NCBI RefSeq assembly: GCF_011947225.1
Contig: NZ_JAATVW010000014.1
Location: forward strand, 100,651 to 164,650
Direction of reading: 5' to 3'
Length of the DNA stretch: 64,000 nt
Origin: Planosporangium flavigriseum
GTDB taxonomy: Bacteria > Actinomycetota > Actinomycetes > Mycobacteriales > Micromonosporaceae
This document shows positions 1-9,208 of the stretch, one piece after another. The position numbers and the translations under genes were made by a program. Under the pieces are notes generated by a model that was not told where the DNA came from, did not search any database, and saw nothing but the letters and a program-made list of their open reading frames with translations. Position 1 is the first letter of the stretch. Each line of letters opens with the position of its first letter.

Positions 1-960
1 GTCCCGGCGGAGCGCGAATCTCTGGTAGGCCAGTGCGAAGAGGAAGCACACCGTGAACAGCAGGACGGCGACGGCGCTGCCGTAGCCGAACTGGTAGCGG
101 CGGAAGCCGTGGTCGATGAGGTACGTCGCCATCGTGGTGGAGGCGCCGGCGGGACCACCCAGGGTCATGATCCAGATCAGATCGAACAGCTGCAGCGCAC
201 CGATGATCGACAGGAAGATCCAGATGCGGATGGTCGGGCCGAGCAGCGGCAGCGTGACGTACCGGGTGCTCTGCCAGCTCGACGCGTCGAGCGCCGCCGC
301 CTCGCGCAGCTCGGACGGGATGCCCTGCAGGCCGGCGAGCATCAGGATGATGCCGAAGCCGATGTACTTCCACGTGATCACGCCGAACAGCGTGTACAGC
401 ACGATGTCGCCGTCGGCGAGCCACTCGTGGATCGACCCGCGCAGACCGACCGCCGTGAGGAACTGGTCGAACACGCCGTTCGGCTGGAGGATGGACAGCC
501 AGACGACGGCGGTCACGGCCTCCGACAGCACGTACGGGGTGAAGACGATCAGTCGCAGCGCGGCCCTCCCGCGGATGCGCCCGTTCAGCAACAGCGCGAG
601 CCCGATGCTCAGGGGCAGCTGGATGAGCAGCGACAGTACGGCGATCAGCACGTTGTGCCAGATGGCCCGGTCGAAGACGGGATCGGCGAGCGCCCTGCGG
701 TAGTTCTCGACGCCGACGAAGTCCGACAGCGGTCCGAATCCGTTCCACCTGTAGAGGCTGTAGTAGACGGCGAGCGCGATGGGCAGCAGGACGAAGACGG
801 CGAAGAGCAGCAGGGCCGGCGCGAGCAGCAGGCTGAGCTCCAGGGCCCGACGGACCGGCGGGCGGCGCCGGCCCGGCCGTACCGATGGGCGGCCGGGTGG
901 CGGCGTCGGCTCTGCGGTGACGCCGCCGGTGTCGGGATCGGCTGTCACGGGCTCGGCCAT
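1..960 (-). CDS. Sugar ABC transporter permease (MalF/UgpA type), 3' end outside window
   Basis: Inner-membrane permease of a carbohydrate ABC importer; it would form the channel together with a second permease that should lie beyond the window edge. The reverse-strand reading starts at ATG 960 with a Pro/Arg-rich cytoplasmic tail, then a hydrophobic segment (LLLAPALLLFAVFVLLPIAL) and several more membrane segments. The EAA loop that contacts the ATPase is clear near 240-310 (EAAALDASSWQSTRYVTLP). The start lies only 3 bases after the stop of the substrate-binding protein gene, so the two are one operon. The C-terminus is missing because the window ends. The adjacent xylanolytic genes suggest xylo-oligosaccharides as substrate, which is inference. 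Confidence 0.93.
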   Translation of the reverse strand, partial: MAEPVTADPDTGGVTAEPTPPPGRPSVRPGRRRPPVRRALELSLLLAPALLLFAVFVLLPIALAVYYSLYRWNGFGPLSDFVGVENYRRALADPVFDRAIWHNVLIAVLSLLIQLPLSIGLALLLNGRIRGRAALRLIVFTPYVLSEAVTAVVWLSILQPNGVFDQFLTAVGLRGSIHEWLADGDIVLYTLFGVITWKYIGFGIILMLAGLQGIPSELREAAALDASSWQSTRYVTLPLLGPTIRIWIFLSIIGALQLFDLIWIMTLGGPAGASTTMATYLIDHGFRRYQFGYGSAVAVLLFTVCFLFALAYQRFALRRD

Positions 961-963
961 CAC

Positions 964-2244
964 TCAGCTCGCTCCGTTGACGGCTTTCGCGACGGCGTCC
1001 GCCCCGCCCTGGCCGGCGAACATGTTCGCGACGGCGTCATCGAGCGCCTGACCCTGGTTGGTCGGCAGCGCGATGTCGAAGTACGTCTGCACGTAGCTGG
1101 CCTGGTGGCTGTAGTCGAAGACCTGCTTGACGGTCGGGTCGGTGATCGTTGACGCCGCGGCCGCGTTGACCGGGATGACCGCCGCACCCGCCTTCACCAG
1201 CTTCGTCTGAACCTCGGGGCCGGCGAGGTACGTGAGGAAGTCGGCACAGGCGGCGGCGTTCTTCGTGGTGCAGGAGAAGCCGTCCCCGCCGCCGAGGGCG
1301 GCGTTCGGGTCGCCCTTGCCGCCGCTGATCGAGGGGAAGGGGAACCAGCCGAGGTTGGCCGTGAAGTTTTTGTCCGTGGCCAGGTCGACCATGACGCTCG
1401 GCTCCCAGTCACCCTGGAGCTCCATCGCGGCGGCGCCATTGGCGACCAGGCCGGCCGAGCTTCCGGCGCCCTGCTGCGCGGGCGTCCCGTTGAAGCCGGG
1501 CTGGAAGGGCTTGCTGGCGAGGAAGTCCAGGACGTCCTGGCCCGCCTTGGTGAAGCAGGGGTCGTTGAACTTCCGCGCCTTCACCGAGGACTTGAGGGTG
1601 TCCACACTGCACTCACGCACCGCGAAGTAGTTGTAGTAGAAGGCGTCCGGCCAGCGGTCCTTCCCGCCGAGGGCGATCGGCGTGATGTTCGCGGCCTTCA
1701 GCTTCACGATGTCCGCGTTAAGTTCGTCCATCGTGGACGGAGGCGTGGTGATTCCGGCTTTGCCGAAGAGGTCCTTGCGGTACCAGAAGCCGACGACGTG
1801 CGTGTCGTAGGGGATGCCGTACTGCTTGCCGTCGACCTGCCAGCCCGCCGCGGCCGGACCCAGGTCTTTGACGAACCCGGCCGTCAGGTCGGTCAGGTGC
1901 GCGACCCGGCCGGATTCGGTGTGCGTGGCCAGCAGGCCGCCGCCCTGGTTGAAGTAGATGTCCGGCGGGTTGTTCGACTGGAGCGCCAGGGGAATCTTCG
2001 TGGTGAACTGCTCGTTCTGGATCGGGACGACGCTGATTTTCACGTTCGGGTGGGCCTGGTGGTAGGCGTCGGCGACCTGTTGCCACAGGGTCTTCAGCGG
2101 TTCGTTCGTTCCGTTGTGCCACCACGTCAAGGTGACCGGGCCTCCTGCGTTTCCACCGCCGCTGCCACCACTGCCGCAGGCGGCCAGGATCACCACCGCC
2201 CCCACCGCGGTCGCTGCCGCGGCGAGCCGCTTCACTCCGACCAT
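964..2244 (-). CDS. Extracellular sugar-binding lipoprotein of ABC transporter (family 1 solute-binding protein)
   Basis: Lipid-anchored binding protein that captures sugar outside the membrane and delivers it to the permeases. The 426-residue product begins with a lipoprotein signal ending in a lipobox (ILAAC, Cys at about residue 23), followed by a Gly/Ser linker and a typical family 1 body starting TLTWWHNGTNEPLKTLWQQV. Start is ATG 2244. It is divergent from the LacI-family regulator at 2379, and the shared 134-base spacer carries inverted repeats that could serve both directions. It is followed 3 bases later by the permease gene. Substrate (xylobiose or xylo-oligosaccharides) is inferred from neighbours only. 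Confidence 0.95.
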   Translation of the reverse strand: MVGVKRLAAAATAVGAVVILAACGSGGSGGGNAGGPVTLTWWHNGTNEPLKTLWQQVADAYHQAHPNVKISVVPIQNEQFTTKIPLALQSNNPPDIYFNQGGGLLATHTESGRVAHLTDLTAGFVKDLGPAAAGWQVDGKQYGIPYDTHVVGFWYRKDLFGKAGITTPPSTMDELNADIVKLKAANITPIALGGKDRWPDAFYYNYFAVRECSVDTLKSSVKARKFNDPCFTKAGQDVLDFLASKPFQPGFNGTPAQQGAGSSAGLVANGAAAMELQGDWEPSVMVDLATDKNFTANLGWFPFPSISGGKGDPNAALGGGDGFSCTTKNAAACADFLTYLAGPEVQTKLVKAGAAVIPVNAAAASTITDPTVKQVFDYSHQASYVQTYFDIALPTNQGQALDDAVANMFAGQGGADAVAKAVNGAS

Positions 2245-2336
2245 AGCTGTCCTTCCTGACCTGGGCTGACTAGTCCCGGGAGGCGGAGCCCGACGGGTTG
2301 GATGCCGCGATTCTGCGCACGTGTCCGATCGATGTC

Positions 2337-2360
2337 AATCGTTGTCGAAAACGATTTCGA
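2337..2360. promoter_or_regulatory. Overlapping inverted repeats, candidate LacI-family operator
   Basis: AATCGTT (2337-2343) and AACGATT (2350-2356) form a perfect 7-base inverted repeat with a 6-base spacer. TCGAAA (2345-2350) and TTTCGA (2355-2360) form a second one overlapping it. The block lies between the divergent transporter operon and the regulator gene, where an autoregulatory operator is expected. A related block lies upstream of the xylanase at 6823-6846. Confidence 0.6.
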
Positions 2361-2378
2361 ACATTACGATCCGGGATC

Positions 2379-3404
2379 GTGGAACGCACCGCCCGACCGA
2401 CGATCCGGGATGTCGCCGACCGTGCCGGCGTCTCGGTGGCCACCGTCTCCAAGGTGATCAACCGGCGTTACGGGGTCGCCGCGGCGACGTACGCGCACGT
2501 CATGCGGGTCGTCGAGGAGATCGGCTATCAGGCGAGCCTGGTGGCGCAGAGCCTGCGCAACAGCCAGACGATGGTGATCGGGGTGCTGGTGGCCGATCTC
2601 GAACCCTTCAGCACCGAACTGTTGAAGGGGGTGGCCGACGCCATCCGTGGCACCGGCTACGAGTTGCTGGTCTACTCGGCCAGCGGGCTGGGCGACAGCC
2701 ATGACGGCTGGGAGCGCCGGTCGCTGAGCCGGCTCAGCGGAACCCTGATCGACGGGGCTGTGGTGGTGACGCCGACCGTCGTCGACGTCAACTTCGGCAC
2801 CCCCGTCGTCGCGGTCGATCCGCACACCGGGACCTCCGCGCTGCCGACCGTCGTCGCCGACAACCTGAAGGGTGCGGTGCTCGCGACCGAGCACCTGATC
2901 GGCCTGGGGCACACCCGGATCGCGATGGTCACCGGTCGCCCCGATCTCGAGTCGGCCAGACTGCGCGAACAGGGGTTCCGGCGAGCGATGAAGAGAGCCG
3001 GGATCCCGGTCGACGAGATGCTCGTCGTCCGCGGCGATTACCAGCCCGAACCCTCGGCGCGGGCGGCCCGGCGACTGCTCGACGCGCCCGCTCGCCCCAC
3101 CGCCGTCTTCGCGGCCAACGACGTCTCGGCGATCGCGGTGATGGAGATGGCGCGCGAACGGGGCCTGGCCGTTCCGCGCGACCTGTCCGTCGTCGGGTTC
3201 GACAACCTGCCGGAGTCCGCGCTCGCCACACCACCGCTCACCACCGTCGAACAGCCGGTTCGCCGCATGGGCCGCGAGGCCGTGGCCATGCTGCTGCGGC
3301 TGATCAACGGTACCGACGGAAAGACGCAGATACGGCTGCCGACCCGGCTGGTCCAACGGTCGACCACGGCGGCCCCGCCTCCACGTGGGAAGGGAACGCG
3401 GTGA
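2379..3404 (+). CDS. LacI/GalR-family transcriptional regulator
   Basis: DNA-binding repressor probably controlling the flanking xylan genes. The N-terminal helix-turn-helix (TIRDVADRAGVSVATVSKV) is followed by the hinge helix and a periplasmic-binding-protein-like effector domain ending in the usual region GLAVPRDLSVVGFDNLPES. I chose GTG 2379 because it places the HTH about 7 residues from the N-terminus, as is normal in the family; an upstream ATG at 2298 would add 27 atypical residues and would translate through the candidate operator. The stop overlaps the GTG start of the GH3 gene (GTGA), implying translational coupling. The inducer is unknown and is likely a xylan-derived sugar. Confidence 0.93.
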   Translation: MERTARPTIRDVADRAGVSVATVSKVINRRYGVAAATYAHVMRVVEEIGYQASLVAQSLRNSQTMVIGVLVADLEPFSTELLKGVADAIRGTGYELLVYSASGLGDSHDGWERRSLSRLSGTLIDGAVVVTPTVVDVNFGTPVVAVDPHTGTSALPTVVADNLKGAVLATEHLIGLGHTRIAMVTGRPDLESARLREQGFRRAMKRAGIPVDEMLVVRGDYQPEPSARAARRLLDAPARPTAVFAANDVSAIAVMEMARERGLAVPRDLSVVGFDNLPESALATPPLTTVEQPVRRMGREAVAMLLRLINGTDGKTQIRLPTRLVQRSTTAAPPPRGKGTR

Positions 3405-5740
3405 CGGCTGACCCCGGCCAACCGACCGAGCTGTGGCGCGCCCCGGCAGCCGACATCGACGCGCGGGTCGGCGACCTGATCGGTCGCCTGACGCTGCGCG
3501 AGAAGATCGCCCAGCTGTACGGCGTCTGGGTCGGCGTCGACCGCACCTCCGGCCAGGTGGCGCCGAACCAGCACGAACTGGCCACCCTGCCGGCCGCGTG
3601 GGAGGAGCTCATCGTCGCCGGCATCGGCCAGTTGACCAGGCCGTTCGGCACCGCACCGGTCGAGCCGGTGGCGGGGGCCCGCGGGGTGGCCGAGGCGCAG
3701 CGGGCGATCATGGACGCCGGCCGCCACGGCATTCCCGCCCTCGTGCACGAGGAGTGCCTGACCGGCCTGGCGGCGTGGCGGGCCAGCATCTACCCCTCGC
3801 CGCTGTGCTGGGGCGCGACCTTCGACCCCGTACTGATCGAACGGATGGGCGCGCAGATCGGCGCCACCATGCGTCTGCTGGGCGTCCATCAGGGCCTGGC
3901 GCCCGTGCTCGACGTGGCCCGCGACCTGCGGTGGGGCCGCGTGGAGGAGACCATCGGGGAAGATCCCCAGCTGGTCGGCCTGATCGGATCCGCCTACGTC
4001 CGCGGTGTGCAGTCGGCCGGCGTCGTCGCGACCCTCAAGCACTTCGTCGGGTACTCCGCGTCCCGGGCCGGGCGGAACCTGGCGCCCGTCTCGGCCGGGG
4101 CGCGGGAGATCGCCGACGTCCTGCTGCCGCCGTTCGAGATGGCGCTCCGGGCCGGCGCCCGGTCGGTGATGAACTCCTACACCGACATCGACGGGGTACC
4201 GGTCGCGGCCGACCCGTCCGTGCTCACCGATCTGCTCCGCGAGCGGCTCGGCTTCACCGGCACCGTCGTCGCCGACTACTTCTCGGTGACCTTCCTGCAG
4301 ACGCTGCACGCCGTCGCCGCGTCACCGGCCGAGGCCGCGGCCCTGGCCATCGACGCCGGCGTCGACGTCGAACTGCCGACCCTGAACTGCTACGGCCAGC
4401 CCCTCGCCGACGCCGTCAGCAGCGGCCTGGTCGACGCCTGCCTCGTCGACCGCGCGCTGCGGCGGGTCCTGCGCCAGAAGTGCGAACTCGGACTGCTCGA
4501 CGCCGGCTGGTCACCGGAGCCACCGATCCTCGCCGGAGCCGGCAACGTCCCGCTCGACGACGCCGACCGGCGCGCGCTCGCCGGCGAGGTCGCCCGCCGG
4601 TCGGTGGTCCTGCTGCACAACAGCGGGGCGCTGCCGCTGGCGCCCGGGGCCCGGGTCGCCGTCGTCGGCCCGCGGGCGGACACCGCACAGGCGATGCTGG
4701 GCTGCTACTCGTTCCCGATGCACGTCGGCGTCCACCACCCGGACGTCCCGATCGGCGTCGACGTGCCGACGCTGTTGTCGGCCTTGACGGACGACCCGGC
4801 CGGCTACGAGGTCAGCTACGAGCTGGGCTGCCCGGTGCTGGGCGGCTCCGACGCGGACCTCGAACGCGCCCGCCGGGTCGCCGCCGGCGCCGACGTCTGC
4901 GTGGCCGTCCTCGGCGACCAGGCCGGCCTGTTCGGCGGCGGCACGTCGGGGGAGGGCTGCGACGCGACGGACCTGCGGCTTCCGGGCCGGCAGGAGGAGC
5001 TTCTCGAGGCCGTACTCGGCACCGGGACCCCCGTCGTGCTGGTCCTGCTGGTCGGTCGCCCGTACGAGCTGGAGCGGCAACTGGACCGGCTCGCCGCGGT
5101 GGTGTGCGGGTTCTATCCCGGGGAGGAGGGAGCGGCGGCGCTCGCCGACGTCCTCGCCGGGCGGGTCGACCCCGCGGGCCGGTTGCCGGTGCACTTTCCC
5201 GCCGCCGGGGAGAACCAGCCCTCGACCTACCTCGCGCCGCAACTGGGTCGCCGGTCCGACGTCAGCACCGTCGATCCGACACCGCTGTTCCCGTTCGGGC
5301 ACGGTCTGTCGTACTGGCCGGCCCGCTGGCTCGGCGCCACCGTCGACGGGCCGGACACCTGGCCGACGGACGGCACCGTCACGGTCCGGGTGGGTCTGCG
5401 AAACGAGGCCGAGTCGACGGTGTCCGAGGTCGTCCAGGTCTACCTGCACGACGAGGTGGCGGAGGTCGCCCGGCCGGTGCAGCAACTGGTCGCGGCCGTA
5501 CGCGTGGAGCTGCCGCCGGGGCAGCAGCGCACGGCCGTGATCCGGATCCACGGCGACCAGACCTCCTACACCGGGCGGGACGGCCGCCGCCGGGTCGATC
5601 CTGGCCCCGTCGAGCTGTGGATCGGCACGTCGAGCACGATGATCCACGACCGCCTCCGGCTGACCATGACCGGACCCGTCCGGTTCGTCGGGGTGGACCG
5701 GCAACTCGAGTCCGATGTCGCGATCGAACAGGAGACCTGA
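3401..5740 (+). CDS. Glycoside hydrolase family 3 beta-glycosidase (probable beta-xylosidase or beta-glucosidase)
   Basis: A 779-residue GH3 enzyme that removes terminal sugars from oligosaccharides. Visible in order are the N-terminal TIM barrel (from about residue 20), with LKHFVGYSASRAGRN and the nucleophile Asp292 in GTVVADYFSV; the alpha/beta sandwich domain (about 390-610); and a fibronectin III-like C-terminal domain (about 640-760). There is no signal peptide, so it is probably cytoplasmic and acts on imported xylo-oligosaccharides. It overlaps the regulator stop by 4 bases and the esterase start by 1 base. Xylosidase versus glucosidase cannot be settled from motifs; the context favours xylosidase. 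Confidence 0.93.
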   Translation: MTADPGQPTELWRAPAADIDARVGDLIGRLTLREKIAQLYGVWVGVDRTSGQVAPNQHELATLPAAWEELIVAGIGQLTRPFGTAPVEPVAGARGVAEAQRAIMDAGRHGIPALVHEECLTGLAAWRASIYPSPLCWGATFDPVLIERMGAQIGATMRLLGVHQGLAPVLDVARDLRWGRVEETIGEDPQLVGLIGSAYVRGVQSAGVVATLKHFVGYSASRAGRNLAPVSAGAREIADVLLPPFEMALRAGARSVMNSYTDIDGVPVAADPSVLTDLLRERLGFTGTVVADYFSVTFLQTLHAVAASPAEAAALAIDAGVDVELPTLNCYGQPLADAVSSGLVDACLVDRALRRVLRQKCELGLLDAGWSPEPPILAGAGNVPLDDADRRALAGEVARRSVVLLHNSGALPLAPGARVAVVGPRADTAQAMLGCYSFPMHVGVHHPDVPIGVDVPTLLSALTDDPAGYEVSYELGCPVLGGSDADLERARRVAAGADVCVAVLGDQAGLFGGGTSGEGCDATDLRLPGRQEELLEAVLGTGTPVVLVLLVGRPYELERQLDRLAAVVCGFYPGEEGAAALADVLAGRVDPAGRLPVHFPAAGENQPSTYLAPQLGRRSDVSTVDPTPLFPFGHGLSYWPARWLGATVDGPDTWPTDGTVTVRVGLRNEAESTVSEVVQVYLHDEVAEVARPVQQLVAAVRVELPPGQQRTAVIRIHGDQTSYTGRDGRRRVDPGPVELWIGTSSTMIHDRLRLTMTGPVRFVGVDRQLESDVAIEQET

Positions 5741-6717
5741 TGTTCGTCGACCTACCGCTCGACGAGCTGCGCGAGTACCGGCCGGCCATCGCCCGGCCGG
5801 ACGACTTCGCGGAATTCTGGACGTCCGAACTCGCCGCGGCGCGACAGTTCGACCCGCCGGCCGAGTTTCGGCCGATCGACACGCCGCTGGCCGGCATCGA
5901 CGTCTTCGACGTGACGTTCCCCGGGTACGGCGGCCATCCGATCCGCGGGTGGCTGCTGCTCCCGCGCCAGATGGCGGCCGACGCCCCCGTCGTCGTGGAG
6001 TTCGTCGGCTACAACGGTGGTCGCGGCGATCCGCTGGAGTGGTTGCTGTGGGCCGGGACCGGCCACCCGCACTTCGTCATGGACAACCGCGGCCAGGGCG
6101 GTGGCTGGCGTGGCGCGGACACCGCCGATCCGGCCGACCCGGGGGAGCCCAGCAGCAACGGCTTCCTGACCAAGGGCATCGCCGACCCGCACCGGCACTA
6201 CTACGTCCGCCTGTACGTCGACGCGGCCCGCGCGGTCGACGCGGTACTGGCGCACGGGGCGTCCGCGGGGCGGGCCGTCGTCACCACCGGCGCCAGCCAG
6301 GGCGGCGCGCTCGCCCTGGCGGCGGCGAGCCTGCACGACCGCGTCGCCGTGGTCCTGCCGGACGTGCCGTTCCTGTCGCATCCGGTCCGCGCCGTACAGA
6401 TCACCGACGCGAAACCCTACGGCGAGCTGGCCGAGTACTGCGCGGTGTACCCCGACCGGATCGAGCGCGTCTTTCACACCCTCTCGTACTTCGATGTCGC
6501 CAATCACGCCACCCGAATCAGGAAGCCGGCCCTTTTCTCCGTTGGGCTGATCGACGAGATAACGCCGCCGTCCACCGTCTTCGCCGCCTACAACCGGATA
6601 TCGGGGGAGCGGCCCAAGGAAATCATTCCGTACCCGTTCACCGGACACCAGGGAGGTGGTATCCGCCAGCATCGCGAGAAACTGCGATTCCTGGCGCGCC
6701 TCGATCTCACCGCCTGA
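5740..6717 (+). CDS. Acetyl xylan esterase / cephalosporin C deacetylase family (CE7, AXE1)
   Basis: Removes acetyl groups from xylo-oligosaccharides. The 325-residue alpha/beta hydrolase shows the CE7 layout: N-terminal region with DLPLDELREYRP, DNRGQGGGW, the nucleophile Ser186 in GASQGG, Asp272 in GLIDEITPPS and His303 in FTGHQGG. There is no signal peptide, which matches cytoplasmic CE7 enzymes working on imported acetylated oligomers. The ATG overlaps the GH3 stop by one base (TGATG), so the two are translationally coupled. Family assignment is firm; the exact substrate is inferred. Confidence 0.94.
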   Translation: MFVDLPLDELREYRPAIARPDDFAEFWTSELAAARQFDPPAEFRPIDTPLAGIDVFDVTFPGYGGHPIRGWLLLPRQMAADAPVVVEFVGYNGGRGDPLEWLLWAGTGHPHFVMDNRGQGGGWRGADTADPADPGEPSSNGFLTKGIADPHRHYYVRLYVDAARAVDAVLAHGASAGRAVVTTGASQGGALALAAASLHDRVAVVLPDVPFLSHPVRAVQITDAKPYGELAEYCAVYPDRIERVFHTLSYFDVANHATRIRKPALFSVGLIDEITPPSTVFAAYNRISGERPKEIIPYPFTGHQGGGIRQHREKLRFLARLDLTA

Positions 6718-6822
6718 GTGACCAGGCTGGATCCATATCCACCGGAGCTACTTCCGACATTTTCGCGGGATGGTGAATGCAATTCCGCAAGTACCCGCTG
6801 CCTTCTCGTCGATGCGGTTGGA

Positions 6823-6846
6823 ATCGGTTTTCGAAAATATCGAAAC
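6823..6846. promoter_or_regulatory. TCGAAA-type inverted repeat upstream of xylanase, candidate operator
   Basis: The 10-base palindrome TTTTCGAAAA (6828-6837) overlaps an inverted repeat TTTCGA (6829-6834) / TCGAAA (6840-6845). The flank starts AATCG, as in the block at 2337-2360. It lies about 120 bases before the xylanase start in an otherwise non-coding spacer, so it may place the xylanase under the same LacI-family regulator. Confidence 0.55.
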
Positions 6847-6962
6847 TCATTGACGTTCACTGCCGGTGGCTTCTAGCGTGCAGGTAACCCGCCAATTCAG
6901 GCCGCGCTCCGATGATTTTTCGACCGGGCGTGCGTCCAGCCCCCACCTGCGAGGAGTCCGTT

Positions 6963-8141
6963 GTGCGGATCCGTCATGCTCTGTTAGCCGGCGCGTTAGG
7001 CGCCACCACCGCGCTGGCCGGTCAGCTGCCGGCTGCGGCGTCTCCGGACACCGTGCCAGTCACGTCCGGGTCCGGGCGCGGTGCCGCCCATCCCGCCGAC
7101 TCGCTCCGCGACCTGGCCGCCCGCGTCGGCCTCCGGATGGGCACGGCCGTCACGCCGTTCGAACTGGACAACGCCGCCTACCGCGCGATCACGGCCCAGC
7201 AGTTCTCCTCCGTCACCCCCGGCAACGAGATGAAATGGCAGGTCGTCGAGCCGACGCGGGGCACCTACGACTGGTCGGCGGGCGACCGGCTGGTGGACTT
7301 CGCCCGGCGGAACCACCAGCTCGTACGCGGGCACGTCCTCCTCTGGCACAACCAGCTGCCGGACTGGCTCACCAGCGGCGTGGCCGACGGCACGATCAGC
7401 GACGCCCAGCTGCGCGCCCTGCTGCACAAGCACGTCACCGACCAGGTCACCCACTACAAGGGCAGGATCTGGCAGTGGGACGTCGCCAACGAGTTCTTCA
7501 CCGACGGTGACGCGTCCACCCTCAACGCAGGCGACTTCTGGGTCGCGCACCTGGGCCCCGGCATCATCGCCGACGCGTTCCGCTGGGCGCACCAGGCCGA
7601 CCCCACGGCGCTGCTGTTCTACAACGACTACAACATCGAAGGCGTCAACGCCAAGAGCGACGCCGTGTACACCTTCGTCAGGGATCTCCGGGCGCACGGC
7701 GTACCGATCCACGGCGTCGGCTTGCAGGCCCATCTGGCCACCCAGTACGGATTCCCGTACCAGATGCGGCAGAACCTGCAGCGGTTCGCCGACCTCGGGC
7801 TGAAGGTCGCCGTGACCGAGGCGGACGTGCGGACCCCGGTCAAGAAGGACGCGAACGGCCAGTACACCGACGAGCCGCTGACCCCGCAGGCGCAGGCGGC
7901 CCAGGAGTCGTACTGGGCGCAGTCGCTCCAGGCCTGCCTGGCGGTGCGCGAGTGCATCTCGTACACCGCATGGGGCTTCGGCGACGCCAACTCGTGGGTG
8001 CCGAGCTGGTTCGTCGGCGAAGGCGCCGCCCTGCTCTACGACCGGAACCTCAACCCCAAGCCGCAGTACAACGCCCTGCGGGACATCCTCACGCACACCG
8101 CCGCGCCGCACCGCTCCGGCCGGGGCGCGGGAAGGGGCTGA
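6963..8141 (+). CDS. Secreted endo-1,4-beta-xylanase, GH10
   Basis: Hydrolyses internal beta-1,4 xylan linkages outside the cell. GTG 6963 is chosen because GAGGAG lies about 7 bases upstream and it gives a proper signal peptide (Arg-containing n-region, hydrophobic ALLAGALGATTALAG, cleavage near AAASP). The catalytic domain follows with TPGNEMKW, HNQLPDW, the acid/base Glu177 in DVANEFF and the nucleophile Glu286 in VTEADVR. The protein ends shortly after the barrel (about 392 residues in total), so no carbohydrate-binding module is present. The CE1 esterase gene begins 7-16 bases downstream. Confidence 0.96.
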   Translation: MRIRHALLAGALGATTALAGQLPAAASPDTVPVTSGSGRGAAHPADSLRDLAARVGLRMGTAVTPFELDNAAYRAITAQQFSSVTPGNEMKWQVVEPTRGTYDWSAGDRLVDFARRNHQLVRGHVLLWHNQLPDWLTSGVADGTISDAQLRALLHKHVTDQVTHYKGRIWQWDVANEFFTDGDASTLNAGDFWVAHLGPGIIADAFRWAHQADPTALLFYNDYNIEGVNAKSDAVYTFVRDLRAHGVPIHGVGLQAHLATQYGFPYQMRQNLQRFADLGLKVAVTEADVRTPVKKDANGQYTDEPLTPQAQAAQESYWAQSLQACLAVRECISYTAWGFGDANSWVPSWFVGEGAALLYDRNLNPKPQYNALRDILTHTAAPHRSGRGAGRG

Positions 8142-8147
8142 AGGGAA

Positions 8148-9128
8148 GTGGCCGCTGTGATCCGTTCCGTACGCCGCTCGTCCGCAGCCCTGGTGCTGAT
8201 CGCGTCGAGCGTCCTCGCCCAGGCGGATGCCGGTGTCGCATCCACCCCAACCGGACCGCTGCCCCCGCCGACGGCGGCCCTGGCCCAGGTCACCGACTTC
8301 GGCCGGAACCCGACCGGCCTGCAGATGCACCTGTACGTGCCGAAGCGCGTCCAGCGACACCCGGCCGTGGTGGTGGCACTGCACTACTGCACCGGATCCG
8401 GCCCCGCGATGTTCGCCGGCACTTCGTACGCTTCGCTCGCCGACCGCTACGGCTTTGTCGTCGTCTACCCGTCGGCGCCGCGCGCCGGACACTGTTTCGA
8501 CGTCTCCTCGCCCGCCGCGCTCACCCACGACGGCACCAGCGACCCGGTCGGCATCGTGTCGATGGTGCGCTACGTCGAGCGCCGCCACCACGCGGATCCG
8601 CGCCGGGTGTTCGCCACCGGCATCTCATCCGGCGCGATGATGACCAACGTCCTGCTCGGCGACTATCCCGACGTGTTCCGTGCCGGCTCGGCGATGTCGG
8701 GAGTTCCGTTCGGCTGCTTCGCCACCACGGACGGATCGGGGTGGAACAGCGCGTGCGCCAACGGAAAGATCACCAGGACGCCCGAAGCGTGGGGCGACCT
8801 GGTCCGGGCCGCCTATCCGGGGTACCGCGGGCCGCGCCCGGCGATGCAGCTGTGGCACGGCACGGCCGACGACATCCTGTACTACCCGAACTTCGGCGAA
8901 GAAGTGAAGCAATGGACGAACGTCCTGCGCACCGGCCTGCGACCGACGCGCACCGACCACCCGCGGCCGACCTGGACCCACACGGTCTACACCGACCGGT
9001 CCGGCCGGGTCGCGGTCGATGCGTACAGCGTCGCGGGCGGAACCCACAACGTCGCCTTCGACGAACCCGGCTTGGCCCGGATCGCGGTCGAGTTCTTCGG
9101 CCTCACCGGACATCGGGGGCAGGGCTGA
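8148..9128 (+). CDS. Secreted CE1/PHB-depolymerase-like esterase, probable feruloyl or acetyl xylan esterase
   Basis: Alpha/beta hydrolase that probably removes feruloyl or acetyl groups from xylan outside the cell. It has a signal-peptide-like N-terminus (RSSAALVLIASSVLAQADA) and then the CE1/LpqC-type fold: VVVALHYCTG around the oxyanion hole, the nucleophile Ser160 in GISSGAMM, Asp in LWHGTADD and a C-terminal His in GGTHN. Start is either GTG 8148 or GTG 8157; Shine-Dalgarno-like purines fit both. It follows the xylanase in the same transcript. Ferulate versus acetate specificity cannot be read from the sequence. Confidence 0.85.
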   Translation: MAAVIRSVRRSSAALVLIASSVLAQADAGVASTPTGPLPPPTAALAQVTDFGRNPTGLQMHLYVPKRVQRHPAVVVALHYCTGSGPAMFAGTSYASLADRYGFVVVYPSAPRAGHCFDVSSPAALTHDGTSDPVGIVSMVRYVERRHHADPRRVFATGISSGAMMTNVLLGDYPDVFRAGSAMSGVPFGCFATTDGSGWNSACANGKITRTPEAWGDLVRAAYPGYRGPRPAMQLWHGTADDILYYPNFGEEVKQWTNVLRTGLRPTRTDHPRPTWTHTVYTDRSGRVAVDAYSVAGGTHNVAFDEPGLARIAVEFFGLTGHRGQG

Positions 9129-9159
9129 GCCGACGACGGCGGCCGCCGGGAACCTCCCC

Positions 9160-9196
9160 GACGACGGCCGCCGGGAGGCTCCCGGCGGCCGCCGTC
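9160..9196. terminator. Strong bidirectional hairpin between convergent genes
   Basis: GGCCGCCGGGAG (9166-9177) pairs perfectly with CTCCCGGCGGCC (9179-9190). A partial extra copy of the left arm precedes it (about 9139-9150). It sits between the plus-strand esterase stop and the minus-strand hydrolase stop, so it probably ends both transcripts. Confidence 0.75.
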
Positions 9197-9208
9197 AGGT
9201 GAGGGCTC

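Noticed and set aside
109..1152. Long frame antisense to the permease and binding-protein genes
   Set aside because: The composition (Asp/Gln/Arg-rich, no family) is typical of antisense frames in high-GC DNA, while both minus-strand genes are unmistakable.
3433..6717. A 1094-codon open frame on the plus strand through the GH3 gene
   Set aside because: It is an Arg/Gly/Pro-rich shadow of the GH3 gene for most of its length; only its last 325 codons, from ATG 5740, are the real CE7 esterase.
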